Positions 12,270 through 24,860 of a stretch of DNA of 64,000 nucleotides are shown here, piece after piece. Each line of letters starts with the position of its first letter. Positions within the stretch are counted from its first letter, which is position 1. The translations under genes were made by a program, and so were the position numbers. The notes below the pieces were generated by a model. That model was not told where the DNA came from. It did not search any database and saw only the letters and a list, made by a program, of their open reading frames with translations. Source of the DNA: Ananas comosus (taxonomy: Eukaryota; Streptophyta; Magnoliopsida; Poales; Bromeliaceae); the NCBI RefSeq assembly GCF_001540865.1, contig NC_033629.1, positions 4,514,905 through 4,578,904 on the forward strand, in the 5' to 3' direction.

Positions 12270-13560
12270 AAGAGAAGTATATTATTATGTGTTTGGTTTG
12301 ATTGCTTCTCACTTAGGTATGCATGGATTTGCTTGCGGTTGGTGAGCAGATCATGATCTGCCGAATAAGTGATACCGACACAAACTGCATACTGACGTGT
12401 TGAAGTGAGAATACCCTGCTACCTTGGGTTGTATCGGGCACTGAGTATGGTACAATACTAGTTGATTTCTTTCCATATTTGTGGGACAAATTATAAATAA
12501 AGTGTGATTTGCAGCGGAAACTTATGAGGTTCTCCTTTTTTTTCTTGATTCTTCTTGTCCAAAAACTACTAGTATGCTGATTTTCTTTTATAGCTGTAAG
12601 TGTGCACTGGTATTTGATTCACCTACATCAATTAACTCTTATCTACATTTTGATTCATATATATGCTTGCTTACACGTATGCGCAATCTATATATGGGTA
12701 TATGGGCTAATTTTCGAGCTTTTCAATTTACATGCATGCGTGTGTTAGCCTATTGTTCGAATTTAATTGTGAAGTGATTAAGCTCGCGATGTTTGGTCAC
12801 TTTGCATCGCCATGAATGGTTTTTTACTTCTTATCTTGTGGTGGTTATGTGTTATGATAGCTTGAGAATTTCCTTGCTGGATAGCAAGTGGATTCTAAAG
12901 TTGAATCATTGTTCGAGAGGCAGTAGTGGGATGTGAAAAACACGAATTAAGTGCCACCCTTCTAGTCTAAACTCAAACACGAATGTAATCGGAATTTTGT
13001 AACTTTGAAGAATTTGTCCGTCACAACTTCTAGTCTAACCTCAAACAAAACTCTAAAAGGCCCCATTTGGTTTGGGGCCCCCGTTTGGTTCGGATAATAA
13101 GCGGGGATAAGTATAACTAAATCGAAGAGCTTCGATGGCTTGGACAATGGCAATCTTGGCCCTAGCTACTGATAGATAATTGATGGACTGGAATTATGAT
13201 AGATAATTGATGGACTGGAATTATATGCCCATGAACCTCGACATAATGGCTAAGTAGTTTGCCCAATGATACTTCATAATGTAACACTTTGTGGTTTCTT
13301 ATTATCAAGGGAATTATTTTTTAGGACAAAATTCTCACAAGAAATCATGTGTTTGGAGTTACACGGTCCGAACCGGATCGACTACTTCAGTCGATGCCTG
13401 TTATCAAGTCGAATTAAAATTGTCTAATATTTTCACTCATTAGCCCCGCAGGCATTTGCAGGGAGGTGTATTTAGAACTCGAGGTTATGCGCTGCGTGCG
13501 GTGAGAAATGTGATGAAATATATTTTGGGCTGATGTTGTGCGTTGGGCAAAAATAGCAGG
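12270..13560. other. 3' flank of the GH81 gene and gene-free sequence
   Basis: A canonical AATAAA lies at 12496-12501, about 230 bases after the stop, and is a reasonable polyadenylation signal. At about 13062-13115 there is an isolated transposon-end-like string GGGGCCCCCGTTTGGTTCGG without a visible partner end. A short direct repeat around GATAATTGATGGACTGGAATTAT occurs twice at 13171-13224. No gene is seen. Confidence 0.55.
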
Positions 13561-13669
13561 CATGATGGGCCGAATGGGCTGTATTGGTCGGTCCAAATCT
13601 ACTCAGATGTATGTTAAAACCTGAGCAATCCCGGTTCATGCGGTCCAGGTTTGAACTCGTCGTGCCGCT

Positions 13670-13790
13670 AGTCTCCTTAAACCGCCGCTCATTCTCACCG
13701 GCGCCGACGTCGCCATGGCGCGCACCGGCTCGGGAAAAACTGCCGCGTTCCTCGTCCCCATGTTCTTGTTAGTGGACGTTGCAATTTCAT
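13670..13790 (+). pseudogene. DEAD-box RNA helicase motif-I fragment
   Basis: The frame through 13679-13792 reads KPPLILTGADVAMARTGSGK followed by TAAFLVPM, which is the end of the Q-motif region plus the Walker A motif (ARTGSGKTAAF) of a DEAD-box helicase. The wording ILTGADVxxMARTGSGKTAAFLVPM is typical of the RH29/Dbp10 group and differs from the helicase gene at 50.5-59.6 kb, so it is not a copy of that gene. The upstream reading is broken (in-frame stops just before) and no DEAD, SAT or HRIGRTGR motif follows. I infer a captured or retroposed gene fragment. Confidence 0.65.
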
Positions 13791-13799
13791 CAGCCTTGT

Positions 13800-16700
13800 T
13801 CTAATGAATGTTCTATTTTTATATCATGTGATTAGCACCTCTCGGACTTGCTACATTTGTTTAATTGCTTAGTCTTAATTCTTATCATGTGACTGCACCC
13901 TAGTTTCTCATAGTTAATCCACAAATACATGGAATTTTGAGGGTACATAGACAAATACTTATGGACTAATGAGCCAAAACTTGTAGGCTTAAGTCTCTGG
14001 AGTGGATCAGCTCCAGTAAACATGTCGCGTTCTTAAGTGAGTAAAATCTTATCTCTCCCTACAATCAGCATCGGAATGGACAGGGGTAAAGGATGTTCGG
14101 ATTGAGCAAAGAAAACGGTATGTCCTAAGAAAATAACTAAGAGTAACTCGGTAGTCACTACAGTATCTAAAGGACAAAGATTGAATTTACATGTTGCATA
14201 TTTTAACTCATGCGAGCTTATGCGATAACTGATTGATAAACTAAAAGGCATTATTCATAAATCAAATAAGTACATTAAAATAACTAAAGTTTGATGAGTT
14301 TCAAGCACAATACGACTCAGATGGAGGTGATGTGTAAAGAGCCTCAACATAAGCTTCTATCTCTCTAATATACAAATATATAGCAAAACATAACATATGG
14401 AAGTAGCTTTGAGGAGGTACTGTTGCAGTGGAGAAAAGAGAGAAAAAAAAAAAAAAAAAAAGAAAGAAAGAAAGAAAGAAAAGAGGGAGGAGCACTACCT
14501 CATGCTCTGTCACTTTAATCGCCTCACTACTGCATATCTAAAAAGCACCCTACTCGTCTTATGCTTACTTTGGCTCTTCCTATTCCCATAACCCGTATCT
14601 ACGCTTTTTTAAGCTCACTAAAAACCCCATTCCCTCGACCACTCACTACTACTACCTTTTGTTTTGTTTTCAAAAGTTAGAAGAGAAAAAGAAATAAAAA
14701 GGGTGCTCCAGTTAATGGTTGTTGCATTTAAAAGAAGCCACTATAGCTTCGTAGCTAAGAAATAAAAAAGTTTGAAGAAAAAACAAAAGGAAGGGGGTAA
14801 CAAAAGGTAAAATTGTATGGTGACCAATTGTACTGTAGGCCGTTTTAGAATGGCTTCCTTAATTTAATTAATCATTTAATTTTTGTGAAAACTAAAATAG
14901 TCTAGTTTGTGAAATTAGAACTTTTGTGAAATTTATTGACTATATTCGCTATTAGCTATTAATTATTTCAGGGGTTCTCCATACATTTTTACTACAAGGA
15001 AAAGGATATATGCCTTTGTATTCTATTGCCATTTTCATTATTGATATATTCATTGAAGAGTTATTACCTTAAAAATGTATGGTGTAGTATTTTCCATCTT
15101 AAAATGAACTTTTCATCATTTGGAAATAGAAAAGTGATAACTATGGCCCTTAGAATACATGGGAATTAAGGTGATTTAGCTCAAAGAAGCATTTTCACAT
15201 TTTCTTTGCAATATGGTAAAGATGACGCATTTACTTTACTAGGAGAAAATGGATGATAGAATAAAGTTAAAGGCAAATTACTTTTTCCTTTCTTTAATTA
15301 GACCATATTACATTTGTGTTGGTCACAAGTGACATAGAAACAAAACCACTTGTTGAGAAATAATTAGGTTGGTCTAGCGCCAATAGATTTATTAGGGTCT
15401 GATGCAGGTATCCAAAAGAACCAAATAAAAGCCATTAGTTTTGAAGTTTATAATACACATCTTTGTACATTTTTGGTGATTGATAAATCGTATGGTTACT
15501 TCTTTTCTTTATTTCATACGCCAGTAAACTTGAAGAAATATAATGATTTCTGTTTTCATATTATGAAAAACAACTGTTTATTTTTAAAAATTTAAACCGT
15601 GAGAGTATAGTATTTTAATTAAAAAGAAAACCCAGACATACACAAAAGTTATTAAAAAAAAAAAAACCCCATCTTTTAGGTGGATGCAACTGTAGGATGT
15701 GGAAATGAGGAAATGGGAGAGCATATATATTTATATATATATACATAGTGTAACAACTGAATACAATTGACTTTGGACACTTCCTCATTGGTGGGCTTTT
15801 CTTTCTCTCTTTCTTTTTTTTTTCTTTTCTCATGAAACCCCAACACACGCACATAACAAACACTGTATAATCATCATCCCCCATGGCACAAAAGTGTGCA
15901 TAAGAAGCTAAAGCTTTTGACATTTTTGAAGAGAGGCAAGTCAAATATGTATATATACACATCTCTTCTTTTCTCTCTCCCTGTAATTATGTGGTTGGGC
16001 CACACCTCAATGCAAGGTAATTAACATAATATTATATTAGAGTTACAAATTTAGAGAGAGAGAGAGAGAGAGAGTTTAGTTTCCTAGATTCTATGTGTAG
16101 AGATGGAGAGATGCACAATTACGGGATAAGATTTTGTATAACATTTTCCTCTTAATTTGCACTTTGTTGGTGGGAGAGGAGACCCATGAACTCTTTTTTT
16201 CCAATATATAGTAACATGGGATACTCCACTAATTTATTGCTCTCATCTATTTGTTTCTTATTTTAATAACCCCTTTCCAATAATATTGGTCAGACCACTG
16301 GAAACAGCACTGAAAAAGAGATGGGCTATTATAATCATGTTGCTAGATCCAAGTCTAAATAATCAAAGAAATAATTATAAAAGCTTGCAAAATAGTTTCT
16401 AGTTTTTACTATGTTGCTTTCTTTTTTTATTTTTTCTAAAAACAAAACATAATATATCATCTATTTCGTTTATTTTCTTAAAAATAAATTTAGTTGAAGA
16501 TGCGAAATTATCGAACTTTATTTTTTAGGTACAACTTTTATTGAAAATATGAATCAGTTAGACTTTTAACCTTGAAACTTCTGATATCAACTATCAAATC
16601 TCTTATGCTAACCATCCGTCTTGCCTTTCTATTTTTTAATTATATTTGATGTGATATCACCAAACTATTCCTACTCCTGTATAGGAATTACCAATGTTAA

Positions 16701-18898
16701 TTTTTAACTAATAAAATATAGGTTTTATGAGGGGGCCCCATTAAGTCCAAAGGCATAGATAATCATGTGCATGCACTATGCTTGGAAAAGTCATAGAAAC
16801 ATATTCTCTTGAGAAAGTGATAATGTATTAGCCATTTTTATATGAAATAGATGAGATTTATTGAATCTGAAATAATTTAATACAATGAATTTATGTCAAT
16901 ATTAAAAGAAACTTTACCAATATTATTGGCCGTTGTTTTGGGATAATTGTAAATGAGTGCGAATAAATATCGACAGATCAAATATGCTAACAACAGCACG
17001 TACTCGAATTCAAATTCAAATTTAATTCGTTGGAATCTATAGCGACACCTACTTATTAGTCCATTCGAGTAAATTAAGCAAAATTATTTTTACACCTAAA
17101 ACTGAAGTTTCAAATCAGATCTTGTGATATTTAGCTCCGCAAATTTATTTCAGCTATACATGTAGATTCTGATTATAGCAAAGATTTGGTTCTTTACTTT
17201 TCGTGTAGGTCTGCTCTAGAATCTTAGCCAAAAGACGATAAGCTTTTATATGTCGAGACCCATTGAGTGCTAGGGCACAAACTACAGCTACACACGGAGA
17301 AGCCGCGGAAGAGGCGGCATTTGGTACCTCGGGGGGCTCCTTTATGCGTGGAAATTCGGGGTAGCGGGGACTTATTCTTAACAAGACTTAGCTGAGATTA
17401 GTATGCATTTATGCGATCTTCTTTTTTGCGTAATACGCGACATAATCGCTGTGGTAACTATATTTTGAGATTCTATTCGGCTACATATGATCAGAATAAT
17501 CCCATGATCACAAACATTGCTTACACCATTCTACTTCTTATTCAAGGGACTCTTCTTTTGACAATCGCTGTTGGGAGATTCCTAAGCCTTTTTTTCCCTT
17601 TCAATTCTCTCTTTCCCTCTCTCTTTCATTAAAGCAAATTTCTAGCGATAAAGGAGGAGTATAAATAGCTTTACTAGAGTTTAATGCACGTAACTAGTTG
17701 CCTTTTTATATTCCTTTTTTCACATAAAATGGTAAGATAACATGATCTAGGTTGCACTTTTTATCCTTATTAAAGTTTGCTCACTGTAATTTGAACCCAT
17801 CTTTATTAAAAAAGAAAAAAAAGAATTCATGTTGAAATTTTACATATTATGTAACTCGACATATTACCAAATTCAGGGTAATTTGAGCCCATCCAAATTG
17901 TTTGAAAACATTGCCACATTGGCACCATCGTTAGAATTTTTTCGTGCTAAAATCCTTGATTTTTTTTTTTAATCCGTGATATCATCTATGTGAATAGAGC
18001 ATTATATCATATTTTATAGCAATTTTCTTATTATATTTATTAATTATAATTATTCCTACATGGACCCCCTTTTTAGTATCAGTCATATCACATTTAATTG
18101 AGGCCCATCGAATGCATTGCAATATTCAAGAGCAAATGATTTGAGTGCTCACGTAATATTATTTTCATATATTATTAATATGTTGATAAATATATGTATT
18201 ATTTTTGTAATATTATTTTTATATATTATTAATGTGTTGATAAATATATGTGTCATTTTTGGATTCATATCACGTGCATATGAAAGAATAGAAAAAACTG
18301 AAAAAATAATACTAACGACTTTTATATATATAATGTATGCTAATACATTTACAGTATATAAGTTTTTTTTTTTTTTGAGTGAGATAAAACATATATAAGT
18401 TTTTTTTTTTGAGAGAGATAAAACAGTATATAAGGTTAATGTTAAAGAAACATATATATAGCCATTATACTAATTTTTAAGTTATAAACAAAATTACCTG
18501 TTGCAGAGATAAGCTAAAATTTCAATTCGTAGTCGAACTTTTCATGCTTGCAATATATATATTTCTTTGAAAGAAAATAAGATAAATCGTTGTAGAATTT
18601 GCATCTTTCCTCTGTTTTTGTCGCTACTGCGTGGAATTAAATTATATAAAATTTGTAGCACCGGAGATCATGTATTGTTGTTGTTATTATTATTATTATT
18701 ATTTTCTGATGAGGAATTATGGACTTGCAAAAGTTTAACCTACTTTTAATTTTACAAAATATTATAATATTTAAAATGTTTTGTTTAGTTTAAAATATTC
18801 TTCAAAATACATTGAAATACTTCCTTATAAATATGAATACTATTTTTATAAAATAATAAAAATATTTCAACTGTGTGAAATTGGAGATAAGAAAAGGA

Positions 18899-18936
<38 letters not shown>

Positions 18937-19540
18937 AAGGCATCTTTCTATTTGTCTTTTAGCATCTACTCATCAGATCGAAATTATTCATTACTTATCG
19001 ACCCATAGATTGTGGCGTACAAACGCTCAATTGATGGTTAGGACTTGTGATGCTTAATTATTATAATTAATTAATTAATTAATTAATTAATTAATTAATT
19101 ATTTTAATGAAAAAAAGGTTTGGTTATTATTTGAGAAAGGACTATATATGTGGCAGGCCAGCATGGTTTACTAATATTTTGTTTAAGATGTGTGAAAATG
19201 AGATGTTGAAATTATAAAATCTTAAATTTATTTTATCATGAAAATTTAACATAATAGAAACTAAAAATTTCCGTAAAATCTTATAGTTCCTTAAAACGTG
19301 AGATTTAAAAATCTATCAATTTTAATGGATGGTCAAGATGAGAAATAAAAGAAAAATTAAGAAGAAATTTAAAAAGAAAAGAAATTGAGAGAAAAATGGA
19401 GAAATGAGATATTAATTCCAACTACTCATTAAAATTGATGGATGGTTATGAACTTAGAAGCACAAAGACTGTTGTGCTCCTAATAGCACAGTAGTCTTAT
19501 TATATATATATATATAGCAGAGCCATTGTGCTAGACTCCT
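13800..19540. other. Long gene-free AT-rich region
   Basis: Almost 6 kb without a supported gene. Visible contents: a GAAA/A-rich tract (14440-14488), (GA)n at 16051-16074, (TTA)n at about 18684-18703, (AAT)n at 18899-18933, TTAA/ATTA repeats at 19061-19100, a twofold repeat of about 54 bp at 18157-18262, and a second T-run/GAGATAAAACA repeat at 18363-18432. A short non-AT-rich patch at 17150-17640 is described separately. A degraded SINE-like segment may lie at about 16460-16640. Low-complexity composition accounts for the small ORFs. Confidence 0.5.
17150..17640. other. Coding-like patch of unknown origin
   Basis: Composition shifts away from the AT-rich surroundings. The reverse strand (17154-17384) reads PEFPRIKEPPEVPNAAS and then SPCVAVVCALALNGSRHIKA, a plausible exon-like string. 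The forward strand (17411-17632) reads a hydrophobic segment NIAYTILLLIQGTLLLTIAV that looks like a membrane helix. I recognise neither. An organellar-DNA insertion or an old gene fragment are both possible. No splice structure or start context supports a live gene. Confidence 0.25.
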
Positions 19541-19544
19541 GTAT

Positions 19545-20061
19545 ATATTTTCGAAAGTACGGAGACCTCCGTGCTTGTAGGTTGTTTTTAATGATGGGAC
19601 ATCCGATTCAGCGATCGATTTCGTTAGACATGATTACGCTATTGGAACTATCTATAAACCAAATTTCATAATTTTTTGATTTCGTTTACCTAGTGAACGA
19701 ATAACCTCAAAATAAATGGCTAAAAATAAAAATCTCATAAAAAACTGTGATAAAGGACTCAAATTTCAAATCGGAAGTATTATTCTTACTCTTGATGTTA
19801 AGTAAAATTTTTTATTAAATTTTTATATAATTTAGATATTTCTACACAGTTGAACAAAAAATGCGCCACATCGGCCGTTAAAATAGCCATTTTGGAGACT
19901 CTGTGATTGCTTGATAAATGATGTCGAAAAATTATGAGATTTGATGTCTAAATAATTTCAATAGCATAGATTATGTCTAATGGAGTCGATCGTCGAATCG
20001 GATGTCCTATTATCGAAAATAACTTATAAGTATGAAGGCATACGTACTTTCGAAAATACGG
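19545..20061. mobile_element. MITE with about 110-bp inverted repeats
   Basis: The left arm (about 19545-19660) and right arm (about 19950-20061) are inverted copies. They share TTTTCGAAAGTACGG at the tips, GGGACATCCGATTC / its complement, CGATCGA, and TTAGACATGATTACGCTATTG / its complement. The centre is AT-rich and non-coding. The right tip abuts a compound (CT)n(TA)n microsatellite. The duplicated target site is not resolved. Neighbouring sequence at 19430-19540 may belong to a second, related insertion. Confidence 0.65.
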
Positions 20062-20063
20062 AA

Positions 20064-20064
<1 letters not shown>

Positions 20065-20157
<93 letters not shown>
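20065..20157. repeat. Compound (CT)n(AT)n microsatellite
   Basis: About 25 CT units run directly into about 20 AT units. The same CT-to-TA transition appears in intron 1 of the HD-Zip gene (25259-25336). Confidence 0.95.
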
Positions 20158-20160
<3 letters not shown>

Positions 20161-20379
20161 AAGTTTGCTCTTAAGCTTCTGAATTTCAAAAACAATCTCA
20201 GTAATTATTATTTCAATCGGCATTTCAGATAACAACGATTTGTTTAGCAATTATTATTCCAAGTGAACTATCATTAGTCGAGCATACTTTTTTTTTTTAA
20301 AAAAAAAATCCCTATATCTTAATGAAATTACAATTTAGTCCTTAATAAGGACTCTGTAAATTATTTTGACACATGGTAC

Positions 20380-20720
20380 AGTGCTATTTTGTTTGGATCG
20401 AGTGAGAGGACGACGAGAGGATTCCGAGACACGCACAATGGCGCGCCAACAACCACACCCCTCCCATGTGCCCAACCCAAGTGGCGGTACGTGAGGTCAC
20501 TGGGCCCCACCGCCCAGCCCACGTGTCGCTACCTGGACGGTTGATCTACGGCCGTGGCGTCGCTGTTGCGCTCTCGGTGGGTCAACGTTGTCCCTCTCCA
20601 CGTGGCACCGCTCAAATGACGAAATTGCCCTCAGTCCTATGCGACCACCCCCCCGGGCGGGGGGGGGGCTACATGCTACAGTAGAGCTCACGTTGGCGTA
20701 TTCATCCGTGGGTCCCACCC
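20380..20720. promoter_or_regulatory. Orphan GC-rich island with G-box motifs
   Basis: A compact GC-rich block in AT-rich DNA, with CACGTGTCG (about 20520) and CCACGTGGCA (about 20600), both ACGT-core bZIP/bHLH-type motifs, several GGGCCCCACC / GGGTCCCACC strings and a G/C-run palindrome CCCCCCCGGGCGGGGGGG (20648-20666). It resembles a monocot promoter or a remote regulatory element, but no ORF with domain content follows. The nearest downstream gene on the same strand is the HD-Zip gene, 4.4 kb away. Function is inferred only from motifs. Confidence 0.35.
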
Positions 20721-20924
20721 TAACTTTTTCTTTTTTTTTCTGTCTTTTTTTCTTAACGACCTTTCCGTTTGTGGGAACGCAATTTTGATGCGGCGTTATG
20801 ATCTGTTCCGTTCGTATCAATAATATTAAAAACATTTAATTTTGATACATTATTATTATTAAATACATTAATATTGTAAAAGATTTTATAAGTGAGCAAA
20901 ATATTTTTCGCAAATTAATGTAGA

Positions 20925-20925
<1 letters not shown>

Positions 20926-20991
<66 letters not shown>
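20926..20991. repeat. (AT)n microsatellite
   Basis: About 65 bases of nearly pure AT dinucleotide, with one ACAT interruption near the start. Confidence 0.95.
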
Positions 20992-20995
<4 letters not shown>

Positions 20996-23895
20996 TAGAT
21001 CTCAACCAATATTACCGTCACGTGGGTATAAATAAAAGAGAGCGATGTGCTAAGTTGACCTGAAGCGAGGGGGCGCATTTTAGCCAGAAGAGAAAAAAAT
21101 TAAAATTTCCGATATTTTCGTACCAAAATTTACTTAGACATAGACACTGAGCCCAACATCATCCACATGTTCTGATAAGTTGATCGGATAACATAAACTC
21201 AGATAAGTTATGAGTTATACAGACAACGAAAATGGTAAAATGTAAGAAGACACCCTCAACTCTACACTATTTTGAAATAGATATCTAATATTTTTTTCCC
21301 CCTCTTTTTCATTGGCTACTTTGTCAAATTTTATTTCTTCTGCTTAGTTTGAACGGTTATTTTAGTTAATTGAACTAAAAATTTTGCTAAATTATTATAA
21401 TTTCACCAAATTTTATGACTCTAAATGCTTTTTGCTTGAGCTATAAGGGTTTTTCACTTTATTATAATTTATCTAATTAAAGAGCATTAAAATAAGCCAT
21501 TTATTAAACATGTACAATACCAAGAACAATTGTAACCAAAAACTGAAGTGAAATAGAGCCAAAGAAGCATTAGATCAGAAAACGGATAATTAAACAATTC
21601 GACTAAACTTCACATTGGGTTAATAATAATTCGCAGATGATCGATTATTTGTCTTATATATATCTAGCAGAAAAATACTATCATTTTGCTTATTAGTGAA
21701 ACCTAAAGAATCTTTTAGTCCTGCATCCCTTTTTTTTTTTCAAATGAAAAGGAGTTTTATATTTTTGGGGTAGTTGAAAACTATCCCAAAATTACGAAAA
21801 ATTAGCCCCACATACATAAATATTTGTCCACATTCATAACATCACAAAGATTCCACGAATATTAAATATTCTTGTTGATTATAATAATCTACGTGCAACT
21901 ATGGTTAGTATTTTACTTATCTTTCTACATCACTCCAATATGATCATCAGCTCATAACTAAGTTATGTAATGTAGAAGCATTAGTGTCCACCCACTATTA
22001 GTGTTCCAGCATGTCTTTCACTTCTTAAAGTAAATAAAAAACATTTGGTATTTTTATTTTTAACTTGTCAAGTCACAATCAAACAGTCGCCACGCGTGCT
22101 AATTGCGTCTTCTTACGGTATTACCGACTCGCTTAAGTTACAGTGAAAGATTAATGACAGATTGATTGGGATTAAATGGTAAAATTATTCTTATATTTCT
22201 TTTCCTCTCCCTTCAACAATATTTAATTTGCTACAAGTAAATGTGTTTTCATTTTTACGTCGAAAGTGTTTCTTTCTCAGAAGTAATTGCAAAATTTCAA
22301 CATAAGCTTTCATCATCAGAAATCTTGTTAAGCGGAAGCAGAAGCACCCAGCTTTAGATCCTCAGAAATCGTGTTTGGAAATTAGAAGTTAGTCCCTTGC
22401 ACATCCTCTCAACTTCGCGCATGCTAATCATAATTTAATATTAATGTTATGCACATACAAATATTTTATATTCAAAGATAGTGTCCTAAATCACACAACA
22501 GTGAAGTTGTAAATGTATTCAAATATAAATACCAGCTCAATGGACCCACCCAACTAAAGTCTAAATATCAGATATTGAAAAAAGGAAAAAAAAAAAAAAA
22601 GAAGACAAAAAGACCCATTTAATTAATTAATATTGCTATCTAATTAATTACTAATGTATGCATTTTTTTTTCCAAGTACCCAACGACACTGGGAGAAAGA
22701 GAAGTATCAAAAAATCAAATAAATGCATGCACTTATGCTGTACAAGTCATTGAATCTAACAGCAGCAAAAACTAACAATTAAGTCAACGGTGCAACCTTT
22801 AGAAGAGATTATAGCATTTCCATATGATCCATATATAGAACACACGCGAAAGAGAATAAAATGCGATAAAAGGAAACGAATCTCTCTCTTGTTGAGTACA
22901 AAAGCATAAAAATATAATTCTTTGGCAACTTAAATTTGTTGAAGAAAGAATAATTATTTCGTATGGTTCGTATTGAAGCCAAATTAATGTTTTGTACAAC
23001 AACTACTATCTCTAACAAATTAAGCTATTAGATAATAATATTTTGATATTTTATATTCGACGGTATAATATTATTAGAGGGATCGATGATGTGGACCTAA
23101 ATAGGACTAAAATATTAAATAAAACAAGCTGATACACTGTGAAACAACTGTTTATTTTTACAAACTCAGAAATACTGAAAAAACGTTCTTTTTAATTCTG
23201 CAGTGTATGGTTGCATTGACCTTTGAGAAATCCTTGCGAAATCAGCTTATGAATATAAATAAATCTTCCAAAGATTAAACACTAATATAAAAACACATCT
23301 ATCCATCTCCTTCATCTAAAATATTCAGCCCCATGGTATTTTTTGTGACATCACTGCAGCGAAAAAGACAATAGGCCAAATTAGCTGTTACACGAAATGC
23401 AAATATGTGGTTCCACGAATTAATTTCGATTAATTACCGAAGTGCACGCTCTTGACATTTTCTCCCACGCTATAGATATGCTGGGTATATATATTTATGC
23501 TCGTGTTAATGCATTGCCCAGACTCGGTTTAATTTTGATACGCATACATTCTATACATGTCCCCATATATCCTTCACTTTTATTTATTACTGGAAATTAA
23601 ATACTTTTTGTGCATCTTACCACTTAATAACTTCGCTCCAAGATCAAATAAATAGATAACTTTGCTAAGATGGGAGAAAGTTGCTACCTACAAGTGTGGT
23701 CCCTTAGAACAGAGCTCCAATTTTTATCATCTATTTTTTATTGCATCACTAAGCTGTCCAAAAAAAGTTTCGTACAAACAAGTATATATTTCTATCTTTT
23801 TAAGATGTACTAGTGAAGCTACAGTACTATTAATGTTGACAGCTAGCATACAGTAAAAGACACTGATGATAGCCGAGTAGGTGTTGCTGTTTGTT
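20992..23895. other. Gene-free region 5' of the HD-Zip gene
   Basis: AT-rich sequence without a supported gene. It includes A/T-runs, TTAATTAATTAA blocks at about 22618-22650 and a MITE-like start AAGACACCCTCAACTCTACAC at about 21246, whose partner end I could not place. Small ORFs show no domain. Confidence 0.5.
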
Positions 23896-24060
23896 TTTTT
23901 TTTTTTTTTTAAGAAATAGATAGTATGTTGTTCGTTTTTTTTTTTTTTTTTCCTTTTGTAGCAATAAATTTAGAATTCAAATTTAGGAGCTCGAATATCA
24001 ACCACGAACCTTTTTATCACTTGCGTCAGGAACGATCGGCAGCGATGTTAACCGAATAGA
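23896..24060 (-). mobile_element. tRNA-derived SINE (diverged copy)
   Basis: A 165-bp insertion flanked by a perfect 14-bp duplication TGTTGCTGTTTGTT (23882-23895 and 24061-24074); with a few mismatches the duplication may extend to about 23 bp. The T-rich left end is the tail read on the + strand, so the element lies on the minus strand. Its body resembles the other two SINE copies (at 31235 and 35641): a head with GTTCGTGGTTGATATTCGAG and a segment with TTTGAATTCTAAATTTATTG, but it is more diverged. No coding capacity. Confidence 0.6.
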
Positions 24061-24279
24061 TGTTGCTGTTTGTTGAAATATAGTTTCACTACGATTGTTC
24101 TATTCTTATTTAATTCGACTAAATTTATTATATTTTCTAGATTCGTTATCTAGTTCTCCTGGTTAATTGGCTGTTTGATTTCGTAATGTTATTAGGTCAA
24201 AAATATTTAAAATAAAAATATATAAATTGAATGGAGGATATATTATTATCATATATAAAGATAAATAAAATATATTTTT

Positions 24280-24600
24280 TTACTGTATGTAGTGCATCTC
24301 CTCAGCAGGGCATCGTGGGCATTGTGAGATTTGAGTGATAAGCAGGGGCAATCTCGGTAATTTTGTGGCAAACGGAGCACTATCTCTCTTATCGGGTGGA
24401 TTCCCATCCGTTGGATAATCCGGATTCCCTATCCGGGGCAATTACCAGACAACTCGGTATGGCCCCGGTTTTAACGAGCAACCCACCTACACTGTTCCAG
24501 AACCAACCACCCCGTGCCCACACAGAGGGCAATTTCGTCACTTCACCTATCATTCCCCCCCTATAAAAGCCCATCCTCGCCGCTTCTTGTAACTTTAGCT
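24280..24600 (+). promoter_or_regulatory. Core promoter of the HD-Zip gene
   Basis: A TATA box TATAAAAG sits at 24562-24569 in a CCCCCCTATAAAAGCCC context, which puts the transcription start at about 24590-24600 and gives a leader of about 520 nt. Upstream, two near-identical copies of GGATTCCCATCCG / GGATTCCCTATCCG (about 24398-24440) surround a GGATAATCCGGATT palindrome; these look like paired binding sites. The start site and factor identities are inference. Confidence 0.6.
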
Positions 24601-24860
24601 TCAGAGTCCTCCGCGATCAAAATAATAGAATAAAAATAAAAATACCTCCACCCAAGTAGAGAGAGAAAGTGAGAGCGCTCCCCGAGAGAGAGAGAGAGAG
24701 ATTCTTACAGCGAGCTCCTCCTCGTGGTCGCGGGAGGTCCCGACTCCGGCGAATATCTCCGGCGCCGGCGACTGAGCGATCGCCGGAAACCACCTCGGCT
24801 GCGGCGGAGGTGAGGGATTGGAGGGCTGAGATCTTCCCAAACCCCGTTCTGCTAGGGTTG

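Noticed and set aside
17205..17250. U2 snRNA-like string (complement reads CTTTTGGCTAAGAT)
   Set aside because: Fourteen bases match the U2 5' region but neither the preceding nor the following U2 sequence continues, so this is probably chance.
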